A program made the position numbers and the translations under genes. The notes under the pieces were generated by a model that saw only the letters and a list, made by a program, of their open reading frames with translations, was not told the DNA's origin and searched no databases. A DNA stretch of 64,000 nucleotides from Plectrocnemia conspersa (taxonomy: Eukaryota; Arthropoda; Insecta; Trichoptera; Polycentropodidae). Every line of letters begins with the position of its first letter. The stretch's first letter is position 1. The stretch covers positions 682,001 through 746,000 of the forward strand of contig VTFK01000098.1 of the NCBI GenBank assembly GCA_009617715.1, given 5' to 3'. This document shows, piece by piece, positions 25,501 through 50,115 of this stretch.

Positions 25501-28500
25501 TTCTTTGTAGTTTTCAACTATTCGAATATATTCGTAATTTTTTATTATAATTATTTGTAATTTGATATTAATTTATTTAATATTATGTAATTAAAAAATA
25601 TTATTTACTTTTATAACCTTTAAACATTTTGAATTTTATAAAATATACATAACACAATGCTGTGCGAATTTGCTGATCAGTGAGGGAATCAAAAAGAAAG
25701 TTTTTAATTTATTATTCAGGGACGTTATTTAAACTTTTTCAAATTGAATTTATTCAGCAAAATAATAGAACATTTTAAATACATAATTTTATCGAAATAT
25801 ACATACATACAATAGCTAATAATCTTTGGAACGAATTTTATATAATAAAGATTTGATTCGTATCGGCGTTTGCTTTATGCAGATTTGCATGTAAATTAAA
25901 TCACTAAAAATTAATTAACCACAATTGAATTATCAAATTGATTGAAATAAAATATTTGCGTCTTAAAAGAACAAATATAAAAACGTAACGCGAACTTCAC
26001 AAAAATTTGGGACGCACGCCTGATTTTGAGATAAGCGTTAAACGATAATAAAAGGTGGGCCTTTCCAATATTTGTTTCGTTCAACGAACAAATTCTGTGA
26101 ATTTCGGTCATAGTAGATACGCCCATTAATATTCTATTCACAAATGTTTTTCAAAGGTGTAAAAGCATTTTTTTGGTTCAGAAGAAGCGTCTCATTGTTT
26201 CGCATTTCGAAACAAAATTACCATGAGTTTTATGATATTTAAATATAATAATATTTAAAATACATTCAATTCTGAAGATCAATTTCTTTCAAAATTCATA
26301 AAAAGAAATATTTAACTTTACCAGAATTTAAATTAGTTTGAAAGTTGTTCAAAAAAACTGCAAAATATTATGCATGTATGTTATATAATATATTATTTTT
26401 ATCGCTATATTTGAAACGACTTGTAGCTTAGAAAAAAATGCATTACTGGAGTTACTCCGCACCAAGCAAGCGTATTTTATTACCGGTCTAATTAGCTGTT
26501 TGTATTATAAAATTGTATTTTTTTTTGATAATGCGTTACTTCTCTTAAATATCGGTCACATGGCCAGAATGGCAACTAGACTTTCAGACTTGAATTCTGC
26601 GATATTTTTGGTACATTCAAGTTGAAAGAGTCAGTTATTGCAGTTTCAGAGGCAAAGATTGTCTGCGAATTGTTCATTAATATTGTATATTTACTGTTAT
26701 AGTACTGGTTCAAAAATGAACAGAGGATTATTCTGTCTACATTTATATTATTTACTACTGTCCTAAGTAAAGACACGTTTGATTGCCTTCTCTGAGCGTC
26801 CTCGCTTTTACTCCGGATAGACAGAGACGATTTTAATATATCAAATTTGATTCTACAATTCGAAATGTTTTCTGTTTACAGTGGAAACCACGCCCGTGTC
26901 TCCGAGCGAGGAGGCCACTCCCGAGCTCCTCGGACTGACCCCCGAGCAAGTTGAACTGCAGAAGGCGGAATGGACGCAAGAGCTGAATTTGGTCGAGGAG
27001 GAGATCGCGACGTTGAGATTCGTCTTGGCTAGCAAGATCAAAATCAGCTCGGAGTTGAAGCGAAAACTTGGCATATCTGTTTGGAAGGAGTTCACTGAGG
27101 ACATGAACCAGGGAATAAAGAACGTTAAGGAGAGTACAGTGTAAGTACAGTGCCGTTTCTATATTTTGTGTTCTGTAGTTATATGTATCTGTATATATGT
27201 ATGTAATATTAATATTTCTTTAAATTCATTTATTTTTATATAATTTGTGCTTTCTGTTGCTCTTTTTTTATTTGGCGCTGCTTATTGTATCGGCAACAGA
27301 TATCACAACGGCTATATTTAAGTTTTTAAACTAATATTTTATGTCAATATTTATATCGACTACTCATTCGCATTAAATGTTATCGTTGTTTACTGTCAAG
27401 GTTATTTTATATGTGTTAACAATAATTATCGTTAAATATATATAATCTAAAATAATATAAAATAAACAATTAAATATATATTAGGGTTGAACAATCAAAT
27501 AAATTAACCAATGTAAAATATAATGCATAATTGGATACAAAAAACTTGCTAACTAACATAAACGAGGTTTCAAGAATCGTTTTCAAATCGACCTGATAAT
27601 TGTATAATTTATTATTGCAGTTAACATATTCTTCACCTGCTTTTTTGTGCCGATTTATACGAGTTTTAATTTTAAAGAGTAAAAGTGAATATAATCATTT
27701 TACACAAATTTTCATAAATTAACACTTCTTGCCTTGTCCATTCTTTATTTAATAAAAAAAATCATACATAGGTATTAATTTAATTATATATATATATATA
27801 TATGTATGAATGTTATGGAACAGCAAGAGAAGTAAGGATGCTCCGTGAATAATACGACTGTATGATCCTGTAGTTCTAGCAACTGATCCTTTTATTCATT
27901 TAATTATTCCTTATTTATTGTAAAAACATACTGACATGATCATAGATTGTACATAATGTGCTATATGCATATATAATGATAATTTGATTAATGTGTTATG
28001 TGATACAATACTGAGATAAATTTATAATAATTTTCGTGTCAACTACATATATAAATTTCATTTAATTAAAATCACGAGCATCTCGAACCCGACATATTAA
28101 ACACTTTTACAAACCAGTCGTGAGTATAAATTTACAAAATAAATTTGTACACTATTCCGTTAAAAATTGGCACTTAGTGGAATCCACTGTAGTTATCATT
28201 TAAAGTAATAGCTTTCATTTTAAATTTATTTTCATTCAATTAAAGCATTAATAAATTATTTATTATTTCACTCGCAACTAAGTTCATGCGTTACATATGG
28301 ATCTTATATTAAAATGTTCTTAATTAACTATTTCAGTAATAATTTTTTATATTACTAATGGTTATTATTTTCTATTAAAAAAATATATTTTTAATTTCTA
28401 GTTATTTATTTTAAAAACAATTGTTTATAAATGACTTATTTTCCTCTTTCTATGCTTTCTATCTTTAGCGCTTGATTTACTTCTAGAATAGGCAGATGTT

Positions 28501-29279
28501 TATATACTGCTCTTTCAAAAAAAAGGTGTTGTAAAATAAAGGTCAATTAAAATTATTCATTCTTTGAAAAACACTGTGTGATGTACAAAGTTTTCTTATT
28601 GAGTTTATTAACGAGTAAGATATCATTAGTTTTGTATGGAAATTCCAACGATATGTCTAGAATCAGTATCAGATATTTCTATTTTTTGAATTGTTTCTTT
28701 ATTATATATGCAGAAATGTATTTTAGAAGGCTAATGTTATAATGAGTATTATAATATTAGTCTTTTAAAATTAAATTAATATTATTAAAAATTTATAAAA
28801 TCCTAACAAAATAATTTCATAGCAAAAAATATATATTTTTTTTGAATTGTGAATTTACCACGAGCCACTCTATATATATTAATATGGAATCTCATAGTTT
28901 CATACTTACTCAACTTGCATTTTTTTCATTCCAGATATCAAAAAACTGAATCTGTGATTAAAACAACCGCTGAAAAGACTTCTTCGATATTCGGCGGTAT
29001 AACTGGAGGCATCACTTCAAAATTGGGTCAAATGAGGAATTCTGAATCGTTCCGTTCCATTGAAGAGAAAGTCGGAAGCGCTTATGAAAATGTTAAGGTA
29101 ATATACCTATTTAATATTGTAATTTTATATTATATTAATAAAATAAATTAACATCTTTACAGGGCAAGGTAGCTTCTAGATCAAATTCGATGCAGGGTTT
29201 CGAAGAAGGCCGCAGGGATTCGACCAGAGTTACTCCAGCGACTTCGCCAACGATCCCCGAGTACAAAGGATTGGAATAA
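16517..29279 (+). CDS. Tumour protein D52-like (TPD52 family), short isoform
   Basis: TPD52 proteins are small coiled-coil proteins linked to vesicle traffic and lipid storage. Exons: 16517-16544, 26882-27140, 28935-29097, 29163-29279; phases match throughout and give 188 residues, normal for the family. Exon 1 encodes MSADKSPDF plus one base, then a GT donor. Exon 2 encodes the coiled coil, including LQKAEWTQELNLVEEEIATL and SSELKRKLGIS. Exon 3 gives SKLGQMRNSESFRSIEEKVG, the family's most conserved block. Exon 4 ends EYKGLE. The ATG at 16517 follows a GC-rich leader. Exon 1 lies over 10 kb from exon 2 and is assigned only by phase and sequence quality, so it is less certain than the rest. 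A second, longer 5' exon is listed separately. Confidence 0.88.
18330..18437. other. Coding-like GC-rich island, strand uncertain
   Basis: On the minus strand an AG acceptor near 18438 could open a last exon reading DRTGFALHQNAIVNLAGPLE and then PFVFQKQGPEQLERVIL before a stop, with mostly G or C third positions. On the plus strand the same bases read GSKGPAKLTMAFWWSAKPVL and run into a possible donor, AG-GTATAT. Both cannot be right. I recognise neither. It may be a lone exon or a captured gene fragment. Confidence 0.3.
22471..22659. mobile_element. Miniature hAT element with 8-bp target duplication
   Basis: It begins CAGGGCTGTGGAGTCGGAGT and ends TAGCCCTG, and is flanked on both sides by GAATATTC (22463-22470 and 22660-22667). 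Inside are several copies of GGAGTC repeats. It belongs to the same family as the elements at 62018 and 62427. Confidence 0.85.
22850..23215. repeat. Inverted repeat pair, left arm
   Basis: This block reappears in inverted orientation at about 25805-26165. Shared tracts include AGTAGATA beside GACCGAAAT, GATAAGCGTTAAACGATAAT, and GACGCACGCCTG in reverse complement. The arms are diverged but align over roughly 350 bases. They enclose the long TPD52 exon and a transposase fragment. Confidence 0.7.
23330..23690 (-). mobile_element. Mariner/Tc1-superfamily transposase fragment
   Basis: On the minus strand, translated pieces read MDRFRITHFLLDNTDPQRRR, then LGLRACKIQLVQELKQLEHR, and then HHKILFSDEAHFWLNDYGDK. 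These match the helix-turn-helix plus DDE class common in insects, with the SDEAHF aspartate visible. The frame is broken by stops and shifts, so it is a fossil. Just downstream in plus-strand terms, 23759-23804 holds a 22-base direct repeat (TGTATTCATGGTATAATGGC). Confidence 0.75.
23936..23984. repeat. G-rich/C-rich palindromic element end
   Basis: The sequence AAGGGGGGCAAATGCGCCCA and, shortly after, TGCCCCCCAAATGACGTCCC is a near-palindrome. It resembles the block around 6405-6430 and 51525-51540, so it is a dispersed miniature element end. Confidence 0.5.
24220..24837 (+). CDS. Long alternative 5' exon of the TPD52-like gene
   Basis: This GC3-rich open region starts ATG at 24220 (MQLEASNQVVQ) and runs to 24837, where GTGTGT begins an intron. 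It leaves phase 1, exactly what TPD52 exon 2 at 26882 needs, so splicing would make a protein of about 385 residues with a new N-terminal part of about 206. One base is missing at the A7 run 24373-24379: upstream the frame reads VPLLDQITQVMRTKK, downstream it resumes RVAKFCFNIISLESMIMDAE. The segment has an acidic stretch, SLSENDTEPLSVEYIEDPYF, and a basic one, DNRKRRLRIFRKKMRDVRVH. I do not recognise the domain. A strong donor-like GTGAGC at 24252 could end a shorter exon. A minimal start would be ATG 24435, in excellent context. Confidence 0.6.
25805..26165. repeat. Inverted repeat pair, right arm
   Basis: This is the reverse-complement partner of 22850-23215. It is probably two copies of one unidentified transposon inserted in opposite orientations, since no target duplication was found. 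It lies between the long 5' exon and exon 2 of the TPD52-like gene. Confidence 0.7.
27141..28934. other. TPD52 intron between exons 2 and 3
   Basis: It is AT-rich, starts GTAAGT and ends TTCCAG. It contains a (TA)n run near 27785-27803. Nothing else was supported. Confidence 0.7.
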
Positions 29280-29682
29280 TAACATCCGTTCGATGCAAAA
29301 GTATAATTAAAATCGAGCTTGAACACATTTTTATAACATGATGCTTTCTAACACAACGTTACGGAGGGATAAAAATCGAATGTGTGATTAAAAATATTGC
29401 CTACACACGTGTTCACATTTACATTCACACACATTCTGTCGTGGTCCATTTTCGTTAGTTTGTAAGTCGTTTTATTTGCGTGATTCGCGACACATTTTTC
29501 TTATGGTGATGTGCAATTGAGTATGCGTAAGGTTGTTGTCCAGTTGAATTTTGTCTTCGAATGCGAGATATTTGATAATTAATATTTATTTCCTATATTT
29601 GGTCGAGCGGTGTTAGCGATGTACGACTATTTATTCTAAACGTGTTCTAATGAAGCTTGAATTCTACGTAAGGTGAATTAAA

Positions 29683-29688
29683 AATAAA
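29683..29688 (+). terminator. Probable TPD52 polyadenylation signal
   Basis: AATAAA lies about 400 bases after the stop codon at 29277-29279, giving a plausible 3' UTR. Another match further on near 29860 is possible. Confidence 0.45.
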
Positions 29689-30262
29689 CGTTATAAAGTC
29701 ATACTGTTCTTCAACTTTCGAGTCATGAATGTAACCCCCAAAATTTTTGTGATATTGCCATTTTTCTTATACCTAATGTTTTTGTTTGAAATAATTTAAA
29801 ACTCATTAGGCTAGTTGTATTTTATACGTATGCATAATTAACAATTGAAAAAGGTAAAATAAAGAGTAATAATTATTATTGCAATTTCTTTTCTTTGTAG
29901 AGGTAAAATGTTGAGGATTACTTTTATTTAAAATTTAATTAAATGATGATTTATCTTAATTTGTTATTGTAAAACAGTAATTCAATGTACTTATTCATTA
30001 TGTTTGTCTTATGAGTAATGTTACAGTTGATCTTGTATTTTTTAAATTCCTCTTTGGTGGATTTTGACAATATATTGGGGATACAGATTTAAATATGTAG
30101 TTTGTCTATTAATTACCGCCTTAAGTATATTCTATTAATCCGATATTTAAAAAATGAATGTAAAAACGGATACTTGCATCGTATATATACACACAGATGT
30201 TTATATTTTTAAATGTTTTATCAATAAATTATTATTCTATAATATTGTTTCTTTTACCTCTA

Positions 30263-31477
30263 CAGTCAGTTCTCGAGTTACGACGGGGTTCCGTTCCACC
30301 ACCTTGGTCGTAACTCGAAAAGGTCGTAAGTCGAAAATCATACAAAAAATGAATAAAAACAATGCATACATGCGAAATACAAAAACCACTTTTATTGCTG
30401 ACTTCAAGTTGTTAACTAAATACTTTTTAGCAAACATCTATATAAATAATTTATTTATAAGAATTGATCTAGAGTATTTTTATCATCTCTGCTACTGTTA
30501 TCCATTGTTAATTCTTGAGATTTTTCAGCGAGTGCAATGATAGTGCTTATTTTTCTTAAAAAAACGTCCAGGTTTGTTTGTACAGTTTGTTGTTTCTTTT
30601 CTCTATAAATTTCATAATAACACGCAAGTGCTTGCTGAATAAGGCCGTGTACCCTCGAAGATCTATCGATGTCTGTCCATATTTTCAATTTTTTTAATAG
30701 CATCATTGATTTGGCTAAAAGCTGCAGCTATGTCTTTTAACACAATTTTTTTTGGTGGTTCTTCGAGTTCATCTAATTCTTTTAGCTCCATTACATTTTT
30801 TTCTGCAACTCGTTGTTCCTCAATCTCAATCAAATCTTGGTTTGGGAGTTCCTCAACATCTTTTTCCAAAAGATGAATTACATCTTCATTATCAACTTCC
30901 AGATTAAGTTGTTGAGCACATTTTACAATAATATTTGCTATCTCATCTATTTCCCCTTCTTTATTAAAATACATATTGTCATTATATATTTTTAAGAGTT
31001 TGTTCCATATGCCCCTCATACAATTCGTCGTTACTTTGGACCATCCTTTTGAGATATTGTTTATTACATGAAAGATGTTGTAATTTTTCCAAAATTCTCT
31101 CAATGTCTGATGTTTGTCTGTTCCTGCAATTGTTTGGGCAAAAGTGATTCTTAAATAATGGGCTTTGAAGTTAGCAATACCCCTTTGATCCATCGGCTGT
31201 AGAATGCTGGTGGTGTTTGGAGATAAATAAACCACTTTTATATTTGGATGTAATTCCCCTAAGTGTGGAGGATGGCCTGGAGCATTGTCAAGAATCAATA
31301 AAATTTTAAAGGCTATGTCGTTTTCATCACAGTTCTTCTTTAATTCTGGAATGAAACAGTTATCAAATCAGTCTTGAAATTATGTATATGACAAAAAAAA
31401 AAATTTTTACAACTTTTTTTTTTGTCGTAACTCCGAATGGTCGTAAGTCGAGGTGGTCGTAACTCGAGAACTGCCGG
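30263..31477 (-). mobile_element. Internally deleted pogo/Tigger element
   Basis: Inverted ends CAGTTCTCGAGTTACGAC (about 30267-30284) and its complement ending at 31473 bound 1.2 kb, flanked by TA at 30261-30262 and 31478-31479. That TA is the target duplication of this superfamily. The minus strand encodes the second half of the DDE transposase: LILDNAPGHPPHLGELHPNI, then VYLSPNTTSILQPMDQRG, with a long acidic tail, and after a shift SRVHGLIQQALACYYEIYRE. The CENP-B-type DNA-binding half is absent, and a TGA replaces an expected Trp codon near 31368. It is non-autonomous. Confidence 0.9.
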
Positions 31478-31774
31478 TATATGAAAATTTGATATACTTA
31501 AACATAGCTCATTGAAGGTTATTAGAAAATGGGTTCTCTTGAGCATCAAACATACTAGAAATAGTGCTCAAATACCAGTATAAAAAAAAATCAAATAGAA
31601 AATCAAAACATATGTTAACTTTTGAAATATATAACACAAACTTAAGAGTTTGAAAAGTATTCTTTAAAAGCACCTTGGGAATAAGAATAAGAATGGTTAC
31701 CACCAAATTGGACAGCAGTGGAATTTTAGAAGGAGACCAAAGAGGAAAGAAAGTATGTAAAACAGAAAGATAGC

Positions 31775-31905
31775 CAGGCCTGCTGAGAGGAGGGGGAGAA
31801 GGAACAAATTCCTGGGTCCCATTCTCCTTGAGTGGCCCGACTTTGGAAAAAATCATAGCAAGAATATATGTATAAAAAAAGTAAAAGCAAACCTCAAACA
31901 ATGAA
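31775..31905. repeat. Dispersed repeat, copy 1 (copy 2 at 40262-40392)
   Basis: It starts CAGGCCTGCTGAGAGGAGGG, a hAT-like terminus. It continues with a GGAAAAAATCATAGCA block and an AATGAATCTGAACTAA block. All are found in the same order at 40262-40392. Confidence 0.7.
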
Positions 31906-34900
31906 TCTGAACTAAACTATTTATATATTCTATTTTCAGCTGTCACTGATTATCACTATATGGCACAATATACGTAAGAATAAAGAAGATAGGCGCTCAC
32001 GATTTGTATTTTAGGACGATTAATTAATTAATTTAAAAATTATGTCATATCATTATCAGTTCCCTGTGGGAATATTGTGCTTAGATTCTAATTATTGTGC
32101 ATAGTTTTTATTGTTCATAATTATTTTTCAGAAGCCATGAGTGATTAATAATATGACTACGCCGAAACGGAACCTAACTTATTCAGTTAAATAACCGCCT
32201 GCTTCATAATCATTGTTACGCGATCGCCATGACAAATCCCAAAATACCACAAGATAAAAAATACATTTTATTAGCGTTTATGTGGTTTGATCCACATTAA
32301 CTTTCAATCCTCGTACAACATGTTTAAGGTTAAAACGTACCTGGATTATTTGCAATTCGAGTAATTATATTAAATCGGTAAATTAATGGAAAATACTTTT
32401 ATCAACAGATGTCATTGTGTTATCGACCATATTTTTTATTTTATATGAATTATTTCAATTATATTTGATGATTAATCATTGTAAGCTCTTAAGCTTAAAA
32501 AAATAACATTATACACGCATTCGATAGTGAGCCTTGTGTATTTTGTTTATTTATGTACATAGTAACCATTTTCTAAGATCATGCGTATCCATGGAAAATT
32601 GAAATAATTAAATTCTTTTTTCTGATTGGTCGAAACCGTTGGGAACTACGGTTATGCAATAATAGGCTTTATGTATATGTAAATAGATACTATTATTCCA
32701 TAGCAGATAGCTATTAACAATTAAATATAATAATAAATAAATTATTAGCTCCACTACCTCCTCACCTATTCTATACTCCTGGTTGATTATGACAAAAAAC
32801 CCGTTCAAAAACGGTAGTTTGAAGCGGTTTTTCTTTCTGAATATGCTTTGACGCGACTCTTGAGGTGCATAATTTGCAGAAATTATAAAAATTTTTTTTT
32901 TTCTAATAATTAAAATAATAAATTAATTGTTAGCTACCTTCTCACTCATATGCACTCCTGGTAGATTATGACAAAAAACCCGTACAAAACCGTTTCGTCC
33001 GTCACAAAATGCTAGTTTGCTTTGCTAAAAACACTTTTTGCAATAATTAAAACAATAAATTAATTGTCTGCTTCACCGATTGACTGATGAGAGATCCGCT
33101 AAGGTGCTGCCATTCGCCGCCATCACGTCAGTGTTACCAGAGTGCCACTTAATTTTTGGCATAATGAATAAATAGGTCTTCATAATAAAATATTTAATTT
33201 ATCAAAAAATCAATTTAACCTAAAAGTAATATTTTAAGTTGAAAGTTAAGTTAAACAGCAACATGCCACTGCAATAGGTGAAGACAAGAGACTAAAAATA
33301 TTGTAATAAAATAAATTTGTAATAACAGGATGAATAAGAGCAATTATAATGAATACATAATGAGTTTGGATCTATCATGAGCAGTGTTTTAGTGATCTAA
33401 AACATTTTTTATGTCTATTATATTTAATTAACATTATTACATAAAAAAGTTGTGAGCTTAAAAATAGTAAAATGTCTTTAATCAAATTATAAATGGTAGC
33501 GTTTCTCAGAAAAATCTCATGGTATTTTTTTATATATATTATTTTTTACTTTAATTGTGTTTTGTATTTATTTCCGGATTTATACATCATTTATTCTCTT
33601 ACACTTGGCGTATACGAAACAATCGGGAGCTCTACAACCTCTTCCAAGAAAAGAGTGTCTCCACCTTCATCAGTATTGGAAGACACCAGAAAGGAAGTTG
33701 GAAAAAAAAGATGATTGTAGCCGGTGTATGTACGGATTATATGCAGCTTAAAAAATGGGATAGCGAACCTAACTTAACCAGTGAATGGTTGATGATGCTT
33801 GATTTATATTAAGTTAAAAATATGGAACATTGTACCTAGCCAATCAATGACCGGTATATATGAAGTTTAGTCGTTTAATCGCCGTCAGTATTCTCCCCTC
33901 CATACTGTTAATCTTTGAACATCCCGACTTCTCGGCTTCCACCCTCTTGAATTCGCATCAAATAAAAATAATATATGCATGTTTTTATTGCTTTACAGGG
34001 AATCACTTAGGTCAGCGCATCAGCGCGACAAATAATATCAGATTATATTATTTAACAATATTGTTTGATAATTTTAAGTTAATATTACGTCTTTATTTGG
34101 TATCACGGCGCCCCAGGCGATCGCCTGTACTGCCTGCCCTGTTCGCAATTTGTCGGTGCTGCCTCGTGTACCATCCACATATATATTAAACATGTAAACC
34201 ACATTAATCTTCAATAAAATAGTGTCAATCATTTATGCTATAATTTTGTTTTGCTGCGATTTTTCTGCGTCCCATATAAATTTGTTTCATCACAATTTTT
34301 TTAAAAGAACCGATTGTCTAAAAAGTATTGGAATAAGTTGTATGGTGTATCCAACAATAATATAGACGATGGCAGCTTTGATGATCTTTTAAAATTTTAA
34401 TCAACTTGGTAGACACATAAATTATTTTTTTTTACCACATAATGTGCCATTTTCCAATTCTTCAGGTTCTGGAATATCACAATTAATTTCGATATTACTA
34501 TCGGAATCGAAAATATCCAAATCATCCTCATTATCAGCAAATGTCACAACTATCTACATCAATTCCTTCTCTGTGAGGGACTCATTAATATTTTTCTTAT
34601 TATATGACATTCCAAAATGATAAAAATAATAGCTATTTTTTTGAACCTCAGGATATTTTTATTGCAGTCAAAATCAGACGAAAAATGATAAAAAAAGGTA
34701 TCACAACAGGGGCTGAAATGCTATGTTGAAAGCATCGCGAGTGATTTTGTGTTATTATTTTGATCCCTAGTTGTCTTTTTATGGACTATATTCATGTTGC
34801 GGTTTTATAGCTAAGTAGTAACACCATGAAACGGTTTTGATGAATTTAAACGTGAAATTTGCTACACCAGGCAATGAAGGGTTCACGTAATAACAAACTG

Positions 34901-36931
34901 CTGTTTAGAGGTTAAGAAAATGGAGAAAGCAGCCGCTCTTCACTTCACGTCAGAAGTCAGAGCATCCAACATTTGAAAATAAAAATAATAGTCTAAGGAT
35001 ATGGAATAAAACGAGGTATGTATGGGATAATGACATTTATATTATGGTTCTCTTAATACATGATGAAAAATCTATATAATTTTAAAACATAAACCAGATT
35101 GGTGTAGCAATGATTGTATTTGTCAACGAATTACAAAATAAAAGTAAAACGATCACGAGTATATTTTGAACTAAAAAAATTTGACATTGTAATTTTTTTA
35201 AGTAGGCACACCACAACGGCTTACAATGTGTTACCCTGCACGAAGACTTAAACGTATTACAACAAACTTGGAAGGCATTAAAACAAATTATAATCTTTTT
35301 TTATTCATTAAAATCTAAATATTATTCACCTTTTTATACAATACAACTAACAATTTCACATCTAATAACCAGATGGCTCTTCGGCGACAACCCGTTTAGT
35401 GACACTCGTCTTAGAACTACTCTTAATAATGGGACAATATGATGAGCGTCGAGAGACAAGATAACGAGATATAACGAACAATATTTTTGCGGGAAGTGAG
35501 TTTAAACAAACACCCGTTTTCGTCGATTAAAGTAAAAAAATTGCCTCTTGCGAATGAGATCAAATAGCAAATTATACATACATATAACAAAAAATAAAAT
35601 ATAATTAAGTTTGTTAATACTTTTTGTTTCATGGTTTCCGTTTCAAATTAAGTTTATAAGACAATAAATAAAACTATGCACTGTGCTAAATAAAGCGTAC
35701 ATACATAAAGTAACAATATTGGCGTAATTGATTTGATAATTAAAGCGTTATTTATAAGCTGCTTTATCGGACAGCTGCCGGTGTTTGATGTGTTTATATT
35801 CAATGAGAAAGTAATATTTGATATTGAACGAATTAAATTTGTAGCTTCTACGGACAAAATTAAAATATTGATTGAGTTCCTTTTGTTATATAAACGGGCG
35901 TATAGTTCACAAAGGTCAAAGAGCGTGTTATGTTACAAATAATTCTATACACGTACAAGTATAACTAAATACATCAAAGCGTCGAACGTGTTAATATACA
36001 TCATTCCTTGTGTCTGTCGGATTGTGATACATCTTATACTTTGGTACACGTGTCATAAATAAAAAATAAATATTTATCCGAAGTAGCAACACCATAAACG
36101 CATCCGACGCTTTACACTACTTAATAAATTCTTTTTAAAAACATTTTAATCCTTTTTATATTCCGGTCTTAGAGTCCGAAATCGATCTAAATTAATATGT
36201 GACTTACCGCCTAAAGAATTGAACTCATTATATATCATAATATGGGTAATTTTTTTCCATTTTTGTTTTCCGTATATAAGATTAGAATGTATAAGTGTAC
36301 ACAATGGACAAAATATGTTATTATTTACATACATATGATCGCGTCACTATAGTATACAAAATAAAAATGTTCGCATGTGCGAAGTATATTGGCAGTAGAT
36401 TTACAACACACATATGGCATGATAAAATGCAATGAATTTCAAAGACAGTCACGTCGTTATTTACATTTATCAACATACATATTGTATGTTTAAATAACTA
36501 AAAAAAACTATCCTATAAAGTGTACCTTTCAAAATATGAATATTCCCTTGTATATTCTTATTCAAATATAACATAGATGATGAAAAACTTGCTAAACCTA
36601 GTTTTACCGTACTTGATATCTAGTGGATTTTTGAACTTATAAACTTATACTAAGATTTTTCATACGAAAGTGTGTGTGTGTTCACGTGTACATGCTAAAA
36701 TTAAAAATAGTCAGCAATAAAATGTCTGGGCCTCTCAAAAGCCAAACTTGATTTGTAATACTTCAGTTTCATTAAAAAATTCATCTTGCATAACTAAAAA
36801 ATAATCAGGCTTCTAAGCCGTTCCTATATGAAATGTGTCAATTCAAAACAATAATTAAAATTCTATGCTATTTTGACTTATTGATGACCTCATTTACATA
36901 TTCGCCTATAACAACCGAAATGGTGTCAACT

Positions 36932-36934
<3 letters not shown>

Positions 36935-36971
<37 letters not shown>

Positions 36972-36972
36972 C

Positions 36973-37024
<52 letters not shown>
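36935..37024. repeat. TA microsatellite
   Basis: An almost pure TA dinucleotide array of about 90 bases, interrupted once by ACACATACATATACA. Its length in the assembly is unreliable. Confidence 0.95.
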
Positions 37025-37029
<5 letters not shown>

Positions 37030-37808
37030 GAAAATAATTTAATTATAATCACTCTGATCTAATTGCATTTTAATTTCATGTTGAGGGCAATGATAATTGG
37101 ACCCGTGGTTTTATTAGCGTAATTTGACTGGCGTTTAACGCAATTAATTGAATGGATTTATACACATTCGTATATGGTTAAGAAGCGGCAAATTACATTA
37201 AAATAATTCACAATTGTAAAACAAACAACAATACATAAATCTTTGTTGATAAATCTATATGCAAAATAAATACCTCCTTGTATAGTATTAAGCGTATTAC
37301 TTTATAAAATATATATAAATACATATACATATATATCTGTATATATGAGGATGTAGCAAACAAAAACCTTGAAAGTAGTGTGATAACATTATAAAACACA
37401 AATATTGTTCTGTTGATTGGCAGCAATGATATATATTGTTTGAAGACTGGCAGACAGATGGCCATACAAATTAGGCATGCAACACGAAGGCCAAGCAGTA
37501 GCTCAAAATAGCCACCACAATTGCAGCATGCATTCTGCCACTCGTTGGATGAAATTAATTTATATTCATTGAATAATAAAAGCTAAGTATGAGTGGAATA
37601 GAAAGTTACAAAACGGCGCGAGTTCTGTAGCAGATAATATTTAAGGTTTTCATTTCACTCACCCTTATATGTATATACATATATATATATACATTTTCGT
37701 ACGTGTTCCTGTTATTTGTATCTATATTAGTTAAAGTCATACTAATAAAAAAATATGTTTGACATTTTACGAGATGAAATACGTTTGTGTGTATATATGT
37801 ATATAAAT

Positions 37809-37840
<32 letters not shown>

Positions 37841-37966
37841 GATTGCATATGATATAAACAATAAATAAAATAAAAATTAGTAACCTATATTTAAAAACAA
37901 ATATCTTTGAATTTTTGGCAAACATTATTTATGATATTGTTTTTCTACTAAGTAATTTACCATTTT

Positions 37967-37972
37967 TTTATT
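37967..37972 (-). terminator. Possible AGO1 polyadenylation signal
   Basis: A minus-strand AATAAA about 57 bases past the stop codon. Insect Ago1 transcripts often have long 3' UTRs, so sites further left, in the AT-rich sequence, are equally possible. Confidence 0.3.
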
Positions 37973-38026
37973 GCGTAATAATTCTTGTTTCGGTTCATTG
38001 TGTGGGTTTAGGATCGTAGTGTCTTT

Positions 38027-50115
<12,089 letters not shown>

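Larger units (their letters stand above)
29700..37960. other. Convergent intergenic region between TPD52 and AGO1
   Basis: It holds the pogo element at 30263-31477, a dispersed repeat at 31775-31905, a degenerate LINE-like open frame near 33610-33790 (with NRELYNLFQEKSV resembling a LINE tail), and long TA microsatellites at 36935-37024 and 37818-37840. The remainder is AT-rich with no supported gene. Confidence 0.5.

Noticed and set aside
37606..37848. Minus frame rich in Tyr and Ile near 37.7 kb
   Set aside because: It is translated TA/CA microsatellite.
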